Source: CAWBQO01 sp963790965 (GTDB lineage Bacteria > Bacteroidota > Rhodothermia > Rhodothermales > DASSAV01). Taken from it: a stretch of DNA of 64,000 nucleotides. The notes beneath the pieces are model-generated. The model was not told the origin of the DNA. It saw only the letters and a program-made list of their open reading frames with translations, and ran no database searches. Shown here one piece after another: positions 8,685 to 17,282 of the stretch; positions within the stretch are counted from its first letter, which is position 1; each line of letters starts with the position of its first letter. Location of the stretch: positions 310,001-374,000 of the forward strand of contig CAWBQO010000002.1 in NCBI GenBank assembly GCA_963790965.1, in the 5' to 3' direction. The position numbers were made by a program, and so were the translations under genes.

Positions 8685-9927
8685 CGAGGACGATGGCGCA
8701 GAGGGCGCGTGGGATGTTGTCGTGGTGGGCGGCGGCCCGGCGGGGTCGATGGCGGCGGGTACGGCGGCGCGCGCCGGCCTGCGGGTTCTCCTGCTCGACC
8801 GAGCGCAGTTCCCCCGCGACAAGGTCTGCGGCGACGCCATCAGCCGCAAGGCGGTTGAAATACTGGAGCGGATCGGCCTCGCGGAAAAAGTCCATGCTGC
8901 GGGCGCGCTTGGTTCGTACGGCGTCTCCATCTTCTCCACGCGAGGAGACCACCTCGAGATTACCTTCGAGGACGACCTGCAACGCGCCGTGCCTCCAAGC
9001 TTCGTCTGCGAGCGCCGGCACTTCGACGGCGTGCTGCTGGACTGGGCAAAGGATGGAGGCGTCACGGTGCGGCAGGGCGTGGAGGTCGGCCGCCTTCTTC
9101 GGGCGCAGGAGCGCGTCACCGGCGTCCGGATTCGCGGGGCGAATGGCGAGGGTCATGAACTCACTGCGCCGCTCGTTATCGGGGCCGACGGCGCGAACTC
9201 GGCCGTGGCACGGGCCGTCGGGGTGGACGCCCGGGATGATCGGCATTTTTGCGCCGGCCTTAGATGCTACTACGAAGGGATCGGCGGCTTCCACGAACAC
9301 CATCATCTCGAGGTGCATTTCCTCGACGGCGTCCTGCCGGGCTACTTCTGGATGTTTCCCCTTCCGGACGGGCGGGCGAACATCGGCGTCGGCATGTTGA
9401 GCCGCGCCGTCAAGCAGGGCGACGTGCGCCTTCGCGCGCTTCTGCAACGATGCGTAGCGCACCCGAGTCTGCGGGACCGGTTTGCTAACGCAAGGCCGCT
9501 TGGCGCTCCCAAGGGCTGGGGCCTGCCCCTCGGGTCCAAGCCCCGGAAGATGTCCGGCGAGGGCTGGATGCTCACGGGCGACGCAGCCTCGCTCATCGAC
9601 CCGTTCGCGGGGGAAGGCATTGGCAACGCCATGTTCAGCGGCATCGCGGCGGGGCAGTGGGCGGTGCAAGCAGCCGCGTCGCGCGACTATTCGGCGGCGT
9701 TCTTGAGCGGGTATGAACGGGAGGTCCTCCGGGCGCTGCGCTCCGAGCTTCGCCTGAGCTACTATATGCAGCGCCTTGGTTCGCGGCAGTGGCTGCTCGA
9801 TGCCGTCGTTGGGCGCGTGGCGCGCTCGCCGGAGCTTACGCGCGCCGTTACGCTCATGATGGACGACGAGCGGTCTCGACTGAAGCTCGTCTCTCCGCTC
9901 TTTTACCTCAAGCTCCTCTTCACGTGA
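8668..9927 (+). CDS. Geranylgeranyl reductase family FAD-dependent oxidoreductase
   Basis: 419 residues if begun at TTG 8668, which places ~15 residues before the Rossmann dinucleotide-binding motif DVVVVGGGPAGSMAAGTAARAG minus its last bases of spacing. Other family signatures are DRAQFPRDKVCGDAISRKA (DKxCGD), GADGANSAVARAVG and LTGDAASLIDPFAGEGIGNAM (GDAAG-type FAD loop). Such enzymes reduce isoprenoid double bonds of quinone side chains or carotenoid precursors using FAD. The open frame extends upstream over the GNAT gene, but that extension is out of family. The stop codon overlaps a parS-like palindrome at 9919-9929. Confidence 0.82.
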   Translation: MKSVYSEDDGAEGAWDVVVVGGGPAGSMAAGTAARAGLRVLLLDRAQFPRDKVCGDAISRKAVEILERIGLAEKVHAAGALGSYGVSIFSTRGDHLEITFEDDLQRAVPPSFVCERRHFDGVLLDWAKDGGVTVRQGVEVGRLLRAQERVTGVRIRGANGEGHELTAPLVIGADGANSAVARAVGVDARDDRHFCAGLRCYYEGIGGFHEHHHLEVHFLDGVLPGYFWMFPLPDGRANIGVGMLSRAVKQGDVRLRALLQRCVAHPSLRDRFANARPLGAPKGWGLPLGSKPRKMSGEGWMLTGDAASLIDPFAGEGIGNAMFSGIAAGQWAVQAAASRDYSAAFLSGYEREVLRALRSELRLSYYMQRLGSRQWLLDAVVGRVARSPELTRAVTLMMDDERSRLKLVSPLFYLKLLFT

Positions 9928-10032
9928 AATCCGGGTGAGGGCGCGGCAACGCCGGTGTCCTTATCTTGCCCGCCGCCGGGCGTCCGCGCTCGGCCGGTTC
10001 AGACTCATTTCTTCAAACATCTATTCTTCAAC

Positions 10033-10344
10033 ATGTTCGCACTCCTTCTACTCGCCGGTTCTCCCGGTGGCGGCGCAGCAGGGAACCCGCTCATCACGTT
10101 CCTGCCGCTCATTCTCATCTTTGTCGTCTTTTACTTTTTCCTCATCCGCCCGCAAAAGAAGAAGGAGGACGAGCGCAAAAAGATGATCGAGGCGGTAAAG
10201 AAGGGAGATCGCGTGGTGACGGTCGGCGGCATTCACGGCACCATTCTGGAAGTGGACGAGGCGAGCGTGCTGGCCCAGGTCGACGCCAACACCAAGCTGC
10301 GTTTCGACAAGTCCTCCGTGGCTTCGGTGCGCGTCAAGGAGTAG
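10033..10344 (+). CDS. yajC: Preprotein translocase accessory subunit YajC
   Basis: 103 residues from the ATG giving MFALLLLAGSPGG. One transmembrane helix (LITFLPLILIFVVFYFFLI) is followed by the hallmark RPQKKKEDERKK and a small beta-rich cytosolic domain with GDRVVTVGGIHGTI. YajC is a subunit of the SecDF-YajC complex that assists Sec-dependent export. SecD/SecF are not next to it here. A longer reading from upstream is possible but lacks family support. The neighbour ribBA follows after 74 bases on the same strand. Confidence 0.93.
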   Translation: MFALLLLAGSPGGGAAGNPLITFLPLILIFVVFYFFLIRPQKKKEDERKKMIEAVKKGDRVVTVGGIHGTILEVDEASVLAQVDANTKLRFDKSSVASVRVKE

Positions 10345-10418
10345 CCGGTCCGTAGAACCTCCGGGCTTCTGCGCTGTTGAAGAGCGCTTTGATGCAGACG
10401 CCGAAATTGTGCAAAATC

Positions 10419-11693
10419 ATGGCCATAGAGGCTGAAAACACCGCCTCCGAGTTGCAGTTCGATTCCATCGCCGACGCCATTGCGGACATCCGCCGGGGCC
10501 GGCTCGTGATCGTGGTCGACGACGAAGGACGCGAGAACGAGGGAGATTTTATCGGCGCGGCCGAGACGATCACACCAGAACTCGTCAACTTTATGGCCTC
10601 GCGCGGGCGCGGACTGATCTGCGTCCCCCTTACGCCGGAGCGGTGTTTCGAGCTGGATCTCGACCTGCTCACGACGAACAACACGGCCCTGTTCGGGACG
10701 CCGTTCACGATGTCGGTGGACTACAACATCGGCACCACAACCGGCATCTCCGCCGCCGACCGCGCAAAGACCATTCGCGGCCTTGCCGATGCGGATGCGC
10801 GGCCGGAGCACTTTGCGCGTCCGGGTCATGTTTTCCCGCTGCGCGCGCAGGCGGGCGGCGTGCTTCGGAGGGCCGGCCACACGGAGGCGGCGGTCGATCT
10901 GGCGGCACTTGCGGGCTACAAGCCCACCGGCGTCCTGGTCGAGATCTTGAACGAGGACGGGTCGATGGCGCGCGTTCCGCAGCTTGCGGAGATTGCCCGC
11001 CAGTTCGACATGCGCCTCATCACGATCAAGGACCTGATCGCCTACCGCATGGCGAACGAAAAGCTCGTGCGCCGCGTCGTTGAAGTGCAAATGCCGACGC
11101 GCTACGGGGATTTCAGGCTCATTGCCTTCGAAGAGCGCTTCACCGGCGACGTACACCTCGCCCTCGTCAAGGGCGAATGGACGCCTGACGAAGCGGTACT
11201 CGTTCGGGTGCATTCGCAGTGCGTCACGGGCGACATCTTCGGTTCGCTGCGGTGCGACTGCGGAGACCAGCTCGCTACGGCCATGATGCGCGTCGAGCAG
11301 GAGGGCCGGGGCGTCGTGCTCTATATGAAGCAGGAGGGCCGCGGTATCGGACTGCTGAACAAGCTACGCGCCTACAAGCTGCAGGAAGAGGGAATGGACA
11401 CGGTCGAGGCCAACGAAGCGCTGGGCTTCAAAATGGACCACCGGGATTACGGCATCGGCTGCCAGATCCTTCGCGATCTCGGCATCCGAAGAATGCGCCT
11501 GATGACCAACAATCCCACCAAGCGCATCGGACTGGCCGGATACGGACTGGAGATCGTTGATCGCGAATCTATAGAGATCGCCCCGAATGCGCAGAACGAA
11601 CGCTATCTGCGGACCAAGCGCGACCGCATGGGGCACCTTATTCTGGAAGAACTCGCGCCCCACGACCAGGCCGTCCTGGACCGCGTCCTGTAG
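10419..11693 (+). CDS. ribBA: Bifunctional DHBP synthase / GTP cyclohydrolase II
   Basis: 424 residues from ATG 10419 (alternatives ATG 10392 and TTG 10377 add 9-14 residues). The N-terminal half is 3,4-dihydroxy-2-butanone-4-phosphate synthase: [13 protein letters not shown] (metal-binding acidic loop), then FVAR-like PGHVFPLRA and [13 protein letters not shown]. The C-terminal half is GTP cyclohydrolase II with the zinc cluster [18 protein letters not shown] and [12 protein letters not shown]. Together they feed both precursors into riboflavin synthesis in the cytoplasm. The fused form is common in Bacteroidota. No FMN riboswitch was recognised upstream. The 205-base gap to the convergent FKBP gene contains two long inverted repeats (11706-11743 and an 8-bp-arm hairpin around 11821-11865) but no T-tract. 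Confidence 0.95.
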   Translation: MAIEAENTASELQFDSIADAIADIRRGRLVIVVDDEGRENEGDFIGAAETITPELVNFMASRGRGLICVPLTPERCFELDLDLLTTNNTALFGTPFTMSVDYNIGTTTGISAADRAKTIRGLADADARPEHFARPGHVFPLRAQAGGVLRRAGHTEAAVDLAALAGYKPTGVLVEILNEDGSMARVPQLAEIARQFDMRLITIKDLIAYRMANEKLVRRVVEVQMPTRYGDFRLIAFEERFTGDVHLALVKGEWTPDEAVLVRVHSQCVTGDIFGSLRCDCGDQLATAMMRVEQEGRGVVLYMKQEGRGIGLLNKLRAYKLQEEGMDTVEANEALGFKMDHRDYGIGCQILRDLGIRRMRLMTNNPTKRIGLAGYGLEIVDRESIEIAPNAQNERYLRTKRDRMGHLILEELAPHDQAVLDRVL

Positions 11694-11898
11694 CCGCATC
11701 GCACCGGAAGGCCGGGCGGCATCGCGCTCCGGATGCCTTCCGCCTTCGCGCCGCTCCTACTGATGGACTGCGGCCCTTCGTCTTCGCTGGAGCGAGTCGA
11801 GGCGAGCCTGGAGCGGAGCGGCCGTTGGCCCTACATGAGCTTGCGCTCGTTATGCACGGCCAACGACCGGCACGGCCACAGGAGGTCGAATCCTATGC

Positions 11899-12330
11899 CT
11901 ACCGTTCGACGGACACGAGGGTCAGGTCGAACGTGAGGTCCTGCCCGGCAAGCGGGTGGTTGGCGTCGAGGCGAACCGTCTCCTCTCCTACGTCCGTGAC
12001 AAAGACGACAACGGCCTCGCCCGGTGCCTGCTCCACCTGGAGCTGCTGTCCGACTTCAGGGTTCAGGTCGGGCGGGAACATGGACCGGTCAACGTCGATC
12101 ACCTGATCGTCGGAATAGGAGCCATAGGCGTTCTCCGCGGCGATCGTGACCGTTTTCGTCTCTCCCGGACTCATGCCGACCAGTGCTTCTTCAAAGCCCT
12201 GAATGACCTGTCCGGATCCAATTTCAAACGAGAGCGGAGCGGCATCGGTCGAGGAGTCAAAAACGGTATCGTCGTCGAGGCGGCCGGTGTAGTGAACGTG
12301 AACGGTGTCGCCGAGGCGGGCAAAATCCAT
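11899..12330 (-). CDS. FKBP-type peptidyl-prolyl isomerase (SlyD-like)
   Basis: 143 residues, no signal peptide. Starts MDFARLGDTVHVHYTGRLDDDTVFDSS, the N-terminal FKBP strand set, with VIQGFEEALVGMSPGETKTV next and a SlyD-type insert-in-flap region containing AYGSYSDDQVIDV. The C-terminus NHPLAGQDLTFDLTLVSVE closes the FKBP barrel. It catalyses cis-trans isomerisation of prolyl bonds in the cytoplasm and may act as a chaperone. The His-rich metal-binding tail of E. coli SlyD is absent. Convergent with ribBA. Confidence 0.92.
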   Translation of the reverse strand: MDFARLGDTVHVHYTGRLDDDTVFDSSTDAAPLSFEIGSGQVIQGFEEALVGMSPGETKTVTIAAENAYGSYSDDQVIDVDRSMFPPDLNPEVGQQLQVEQAPGEAVVVFVTDVGEETVRLDANHPLAGQDLTFDLTLVSVER

Positions 12331-12420
12331 GCTAAAGAAGAGGCTTTGCTGAAAGGTGCAAAAGCTTTAGTACGGACGGCACGGCGCTTTGGGTCCCGGT
12401 ATGGATGTGCCGGTGCGCTC

Positions 12421-12600
12421 AGGAGCCTGTTGACTTACTATGGTTCGGATGCATCACAGACTTGCGGGGCCGTGTCTATGACTGGAATGCCGCCTAATAC
12501 CACCTTGCATCCCCGTCAAGGGGGAGGTTGCGTTGGTGCTTTGGTCCATACCGCCAGCTACATACAGCGCGTTCTTTTATTCCAACGGCTTCTCGGGTGC
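12421..12600. repeat. Dispersed ~180-base intergenic repeat, copy A
   Basis: Shares order and sequence with 58134-58310 and 59675-59848: a GTTGA(C/T)TTACTAT-like start, a central GGGAGGTTGCGT block preceded by a C-rich half (CCCCGTCAAGGGGG here), then TTTGGTCCATA and a TACA(G)CGC..TTCT end. It fills the gap between the FKBP gene and the receiver gene. Copy A is the most diverged of the three. No gene is assigned in it. Confidence 0.65.
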
Positions 12601-12602
12601 GC

Positions 12603-13001
12603 TCATGTGCTCGACACGTGCGCGGAATTGCTCAGGACGAAGTCGCCGTCGCGGATGCGATCCAGCATTCCGTACAGGTTTACCGGGTCGCCTTTGATGA
12701 CGTAGCCGACCGCGCCGGCAGCGAGCGCCTGATCCACGTAAGCGGGCTGCTCGTGGCCGGTGAGCATCAGGCAGGGCAGAGACGGCTGCGTTGTTTTCAG
12801 TTCTCTAACAAAGTCGATTCCGCTCATTCCGGGGAGGGAAACGTCTACGAGCAGGAGGTCCGCCTCCAGCTTTCCGGGGTCGGCGAGCGCCTCTTCGGCG
12901 GAGCCTGCCGTGCCGCACACTTCGAGATCCGGAAGGGCCTCCACGAACTCTTTCAGCATGGTCCGCATAACGAAGTGGTCTTCCACGATGTAGATTTTCA
13001 T
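12603..13001 (-). CDS. Stand-alone receiver (REC) domain response regulator
   Basis: 132 residues, a NarL-type receiver without the usual LuxR helix-turn-helix: the protein ends soon after the fifth helix (RDGDFVLSNSAHVSST). Conserved features are the acidic pocket VEDH, phospho-acceptor Asp in LLLVDVSLPGMSG, Thr/Ser switch LMLTGHE and the Lys in GYVIKGD. Without an output domain it should work as a phosphorylated adaptor or phosphate sink. It lies directly downstream of the hybrid chemotaxis-like kinase, whose HisKA_3-type dimerisation domain normally partners NarL-type receivers. It has its own promoter-like sequence at 13060-13093. Confidence 0.85.
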   Translation of the reverse strand: MKIYIVEDHFVMRTMLKEFVEALPDLEVCGTAGSAEEALADPGKLEADLLLVDVSLPGMSGIDFVRELKTTQPSLPCLMLTGHEQPAYVDQALAAGAVGYVIKGDPVNLYGMLDRIRDGDFVLSNSAHVSST

Positions 13002-13059
13002 AGCCGTTGTTCGGTCTGCTCTCTATGAAACCGGCACCCTGCGCCGGATGGTCGTAAGT

Positions 13060-13093
13060 ACAATATACACTTACATTTCGAAAAAGCAAAAAA
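13060..13093 (-). promoter_or_regulatory. Bacteroidota-like promoter of the receiver gene, within a palindrome
   Basis: On the minus strand TTTTTTG (13093-13087), a 19-base spacer, then TATATTGT (13067-13060) resemble the Bacteroidota TTTG-N19-TAnnTTTG promoter. The -7 element overlaps an imperfect palindrome, GTAAGT (13054-13059) and ACTTAC (13069-13074), a possible operator. The start codon is 59 bases further on. Confidence 0.45.
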
Positions 13094-13097
13094 GCCG

Positions 13098-16000
13098 TTA
13101 CGCAGCAAGGTCGCTCGCCAGAGGCACCATCAAAGTCACGGAGGTGCCGTCACCCGGATGGCTATCTATTTCGAATTCGCCGCCGAAGAGACGGAGTCGT
13201 TCGCGCACGTTCGAAAGGCCGAAGTGGCCGGAAACACTACGATCGAGGTCCAAGGCCTCCATCTCAAAGCCGCAACCATGATCCGTTACAACGATCACGA
13301 GGTTCCCATCGGCATCCTTCAGTTCGATGGCGGCCGCTTCCGTATCGGCGTGCTTGGCGACGTTAAACAGCAACTCGCGGATGGACTGGAAGAGGAGCAC
13401 GCGCATGGCCTCGCTGGGAATGCGGAAAGCGTGCGCGGCCCGAAGTTCGATCTTCAGGTTGTGAAGCTCTTCCATTTGCCAGACAAGCCACAGCAGCGTG
13501 TCGGTGAGGCCCTCCCCTTTCAGGACCGGCGGACTGAGGTCTACCGTCAGCCGCCGCGTGATGCCGATGGCATCGGAAATCCAGCTGTCTACCTCCTTCC
13601 AGGCCGCCGTGCGTGCTTCGCCGTCCGCCGTCTCGGAGACCTTGCGCACGTGCGCCATCTTGAGCTGCACGGCGTAGAGCATCTGCTGCAGATCGTCGTG
13701 GAGGATCTGCGAAATGCGGTGGCGCTCTTCCTGCTCGGCCATCGTGAGGCGCGCAGCCAGTCCGCGCAGCTGTTCCCGCTGGGCGGTGACCTCGCGCGTG
13801 CGCTCGGTTACCCGCTGCTCCAGATGCTCATTCAGGTCGTGCAGCTGGTCCTCCGTCTCCTTTCGGCGCGTGTTGTCGCGGAGCACCTTGGCGAAGCCGC
13901 GAAGGGAGCCGTCGCTGTTGCGAAGCGCGGTCATGACGCCGGATCCCCAGAACTTGGAGCCGTCCTTGCGGAGGTGCAAGCGCTCGTCGGCCGACTGCCC
14001 GTTTTCAGCCGCATGGGTCAGTTCCAACATCGGGACGTTCTTCTGCCGATCTTCCTCGGTAAATATTGCAGCGGCGTTCAGCCCGACTGCCGCCGCCTCG
14101 GCGTAGCCGAAGATGCGCTCGGCACCGGCATTCCACCTCGTGATGATGCCTTGCTGATCCATGATGAAGATGGCATATTCCTCCACGCTCCGCATGAGCA
14201 GCCGGTACTGCTCCTCGCTTTCCCTGAACGCCTGCTCGACGGATCGCTGCTCGTTAATATCCGTATTCATGCCGACCCATCCCCGGATGGACCCCTCCTG
14301 GGTGCGCCGGGGCACGGCGCGCATGGTCGTCCAGTGGTAGCCTCCGTCGTCGGCTCGGCGGATGCGAAACTCGTCCGCGAAAGGCACGCCTTCTTTAATA
14401 CTCGTCTGCCACGCGCTGCGGGCGCGCTCGCGGTCGTCCGGATGGAGGGCGTTCAGCCAACCGGTGCCTTCTGCTTCGTCGAAGCGTTGCCCCGTGAAGC
14501 GACGCCACGAAGGAGACTCCTCGACCATGGCACCCGTAGCGTCCGTGGACCAGACCATTTGCGCAGACGCCTCCACGAGCGCGCGAAAACGCTCTTCGCT
14601 TTCTCGCACGGCCAGTTCCGCCGACCGTCGCGAAGAAATGTCGATCAGCGTGATTACAACGCCCTCGATGTGGTCCGTCGTGCTGCGATAGGGCAGGATT
14701 CGCACGAGGTACCATCTGCCCTCCTCATCCTGGGCTTCGCTCTCGATGGGAACGAGGCGGCGAAGAACGCTTTCGGCGTCCTTCCGGAGCGCGTCGTAGC
14801 CGAGGCGGTGCGTGAGGTCTGAAAGCGGCCGCCCGCGGTCGGTGGCGCGCACGTTAAAGATCTTGCCGACCTGGGGCGTAAAGCGTAGGATGCGCAGATC
14901 GCGGTCGAGAAAGAGGGTCGCGATGTCGGTAGCGATCATCAGGTTCTCGAGGTCGCTCGAAAGCTGCGCGAGTTCTTCGACTTTGTGGCGGTTCTCCTGG
15001 TTGACGGTCTGCAGTTCCTCGTTGATGGATTGCAGCTCCTCCTTGCTCGTTTCAAGCTCCTCCATGGTCGAGCGCAGTTCCTCGTTGGCGGACTGAAGCT
15101 CCTCGTTGGAAGCCTTCATTTCCTCCTGGCTCGACTCGTACTCTTCAATGATGCCTTGCAGCCGGCGGTTGGTAAGGTCGAGTTCCGTTTCCAGCTCCAC
15201 GAGCCGCGGATTGGAGCCGTTGCCATCAACGCGCCCGGATGCAGGCGGCTGAGCGGCAGCCATGTCGTGCTCCGATGCGGTCTCCCGTTCGTCGAAAATG
15301 ACGAGCACGAACTCCGCCTGGCGCGGCTCGAGCGCCGGCCGGACGTGGAGCACCACCGCCCGGTCTTCCCCATCGATGGAGACCGGAAGGGGCTTGGTCG
15401 TCGTAGAGCGGCCGTGCTCGACGGCCCGGTGAAGCGCGGCGCGCAAGTCTACCCGGAACTCGGGCCGGATGATCTTGAAGATGTTCGTCGTCGGCTCGCC
15501 GCCCGGATGGAGGAGGTATCTACCGGCGTGCTCGGAGAAATGGACGACCTTTGCGTCCGGGCCGAGCAGCAGGCTCGGCGGAGCGAACTGCTCCACGACG
15601 CGCTGATGAATGCTGCCGTAGGCCGGCGGCTCCATGACCCGTTTGCCGTCTTCCGGAATAGTTAGAGTGCTTGAACGCAGGATTGGGAAGACCGGCAGGT
15701 GCTGCATGGGTGCCGGAATGTCCCGCTTCTCGAAGATGCCAAACTCCTTGTTTTCGACGCGGAACAGCTCCTTGCTCTCGATGGTCTCGGAGGAACCGAG
15801 GATGAGATAGGCATTGGGGCAGAGGGCGTAATGAAAGACCTCCATCACGTCCGACTGCACGTCGCGCTGCAGGTAGATGATCAGGTTGCGGCAGGAAATG
15901 AGGTCGATGCGGGAGAACGGCGGGTCGCCGAGCAGATTATGCGGCGCAAATACGACGAGCTCGCGCACCTCCTTCCGCACGCGGTAGGAGCCGTCTTCCT

Positions 16001-17177
16001 TGTGGAAAAAGCGCCGGATGCGCTCCTCGGAGACGTCCGTCGTGATGTCGCCGGAGTACAGCCCGTCACGCGCCGTTTTGAGCGAGCGCTCATGAAGGTC
16101 CGAGGCGAACACCTGTATCTGCGGAGACGGCCCTCCGCGCCGCTCGGCTTCTTCAATCAGGACCATCGCGAGCGAGTAGGCTTCCTCGCCGGTCGCGCAG
16201 CCCACCGACCAGACGCGCACCGTGTCGGACGACCCTTTTCCCTCGAAGAGCCGCGGTATAATATCGCTCTGGAGGTACTCGAAGACCGCTTCATCCCGGA
16301 AGAAGTTGGTGACGGTAATGAGGAAATCATCGGCGAGGGCGCGTATTTCCTCGGAGTCTTCGCGCAGCCTTTCGAGGTAGCGGGAAAGCTCCTCGACGCG
16401 GGCGAGCTGCATGCGGCGCCGGATTCGGCGCATGATGGTCGAGCGTTTATAGCGGCTAAAGTCGCGCCCGGTGCGCGAGAGGATCTGAGCGAAAATTTTA
16501 TGCAGCAGCCGCGACTCGTCCATCTCCTCGTGGGCGGCCTCATCGGACTCCGAAATGCGCGGTCGCACAGCGGCCAGTTCGATGATGCGCTGAGGCATCT
16601 CGTCCAGCGGCAGGATCAGATCGGCCAGTCCGGTGGCGATGGCGCTCTGCGGCATCCCGTCGTACTCGGCCTCGTTCGGATCCTGCACAATGATGAATCC
16701 GCCGCGCTCCTTGACGTCCTTGATGCCGAGGGTACCGTCGGACCCGGTGCCCGTGAGGATGATTGCAATCGCGTGGGAATCGTGGGTCTGAGAGAGGGTC
16801 CGAAGGAAGTGATCGATGGGCGCGCGTTCGCGGCGGCGCTCTTCGAGCGGCGTCAGGCGGAGGTGCGTGTCGATGGTGGAGAGGTTGCGCCCCGGGGGAA
16901 TGACATAGACGTGGTCCGCCTCGAGTTTCGTGATCTCCCTGACCTGCTGTACGGGAATGTGAACCTGGGGCTGGAGCAGGTCGGCGAGGTGGCTTTCGTG
17001 GTCCGGGGAGAGGTGGACGACGACCACATAGGCGAAGCCGCTCCTCTCGGGAACATGGCTGAAGAACTCCTTGAGGGCCGCCAGCCCACCTGCTGAGGCA
17101 CCGATGCCGACGACGGTCGGATTAGAAGGTGTGTCGGAAGAGTCTGAAGTTTCAGACGGGGCAGATTGCAGTTCCAT
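13098..17177 (-). CDS. Hybrid CheB-CheR-PAS-histidine kinase
   Basis: 1359 residues from ATG 17177 (MELQSAPSET); the frame is open 27 codons further. Domains: CheB methylesterase (~20-205; GIGASAGGLAAL Ser, HLSPDHESHL His, GTGSDGTLG Asp all present), CheR methyltransferase (~225-480; WSVGCATGEEAYSLA SAM loop, DLISCRNLIIYL), a long Glu/Ser-rich coiled coil (~655-735), a PAS after it, two further PAS domains (~880-1130), a HisKA_3 dimerisation helix with HRISQILHDDLQQML carrying the phospho-His, and a GHKL ATPase (DHGCGFEM, SGHFGLSNVRERL). This architecture is known in environmental bacteria but its input is unclear. The receiver gene downstream is the likely partner. Cytoplasmic; no membrane segment. 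Confidence 0.9.
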   Translation of the reverse strand: MELQSAPSETSDSSDTPSNPTVVGIGASAGGLAALKEFFSHVPERSGFAYVVVVHLSPDHESHLADLLQPQVHIPVQQVREITKLEADHVYVIPPGRNLSTIDTHLRLTPLEERRRERAPIDHFLRTLSQTHDSHAIAIILTGTGSDGTLGIKDVKERGGFIIVQDPNEAEYDGMPQSAIATGLADLILPLDEMPQRIIELAAVRPRISESDEAAHEEMDESRLLHKIFAQILSRTGRDFSRYKRSTIMRRIRRRMQLARVEELSRYLERLREDSEEIRALADDFLITVTNFFRDEAVFEYLQSDIIPRLFEGKGSSDTVRVWSVGCATGEEAYSLAMVLIEEAERRGGPSPQIQVFASDLHERSLKTARDGLYSGDITTDVSEERIRRFFHKEDGSYRVRKEVRELVVFAPHNLLGDPPFSRIDLISCRNLIIYLQRDVQSDVMEVFHYALCPNAYLILGSSETIESKELFRVENKEFGIFEKRDIPAPMQHLPVFPILRSSTLTIPEDGKRVMEPPAYGSIHQRVVEQFAPPSLLLGPDAKVVHFSEHAGRYLLHPGGEPTTNIFKIIRPEFRVDLRAALHRAVEHGRSTTTKPLPVSIDGEDRAVVLHVRPALEPRQAEFVLVIFDERETASEHDMAAAQPPASGRVDGNGSNPRLVELETELDLTNRRLQGIIEEYESSQEEMKASNEELQSANEELRSTMEELETSKEELQSINEELQTVNQENRHKVEELAQLSSDLENLMIATDIATLFLDRDLRILRFTPQVGKIFNVRATDRGRPLSDLTHRLGYDALRKDAESVLRRLVPIESEAQDEEGRWYLVRILPYRSTTDHIEGVVITLIDISSRRSAELAVRESEERFRALVEASAQMVWSTDATGAMVEESPSWRRFTGQRFDEAEGTGWLNALHPDDRERARSAWQTSIKEGVPFADEFRIRRADDGGYHWTTMRAVPRRTQEGSIRGWVGMNTDINEQRSVEQAFRESEEQYRLLMRSVEEYAIFIMDQQGIITRWNAGAERIFGYAEAAAVGLNAAAIFTEEDRQKNVPMLELTHAAENGQSADERLHLRKDGSKFWGSGVMTALRNSDGSLRGFAKVLRDNTRRKETEDQLHDLNEHLEQRVTERTREVTAQREQLRGLAARLTMAEQEERHRISQILHDDLQQMLYAVQLKMAHVRKVSETADGEARTAAWKEVDSWISDAIGITRRLTVDLSPPVLKGEGLTDTLLWLVWQMEELHNLKIELRAAHAFRIPSEAMRVLLFQSIRELLFNVAKHADTEAAAIELKDADGNLVIVVTDHGCGFEMEALDLDRSVSGHFGLSNVRERLRLFGGEFEIDSHPGDGTSVTLMVPLASDLAA

Positions 17178-17282
17178 CGAGGGCCTGTGGACGGGAGTCG
17201 GACGCAAGTATTGTAAAAGAATATAAGCACCTATCGCTCGAAACAATGGCGAAAGCATGTCGGACGTGATTTTCCCACCTCG

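Noticed and set aside
11882..11894. AGGTCGAATCCT resembling a tRNA T-arm
   Set aside because: One base short of the consensus and no acceptor or anticodon stems around it.
13158..14822. Long open frame on the plus strand, antisense to the hybrid kinase
   Set aside because: It mirrors the codon bias of the kinase gene. Its translation lacks domain signatures, whereas the minus strand has complete CheB/CheR/PAS/kinase motifs.
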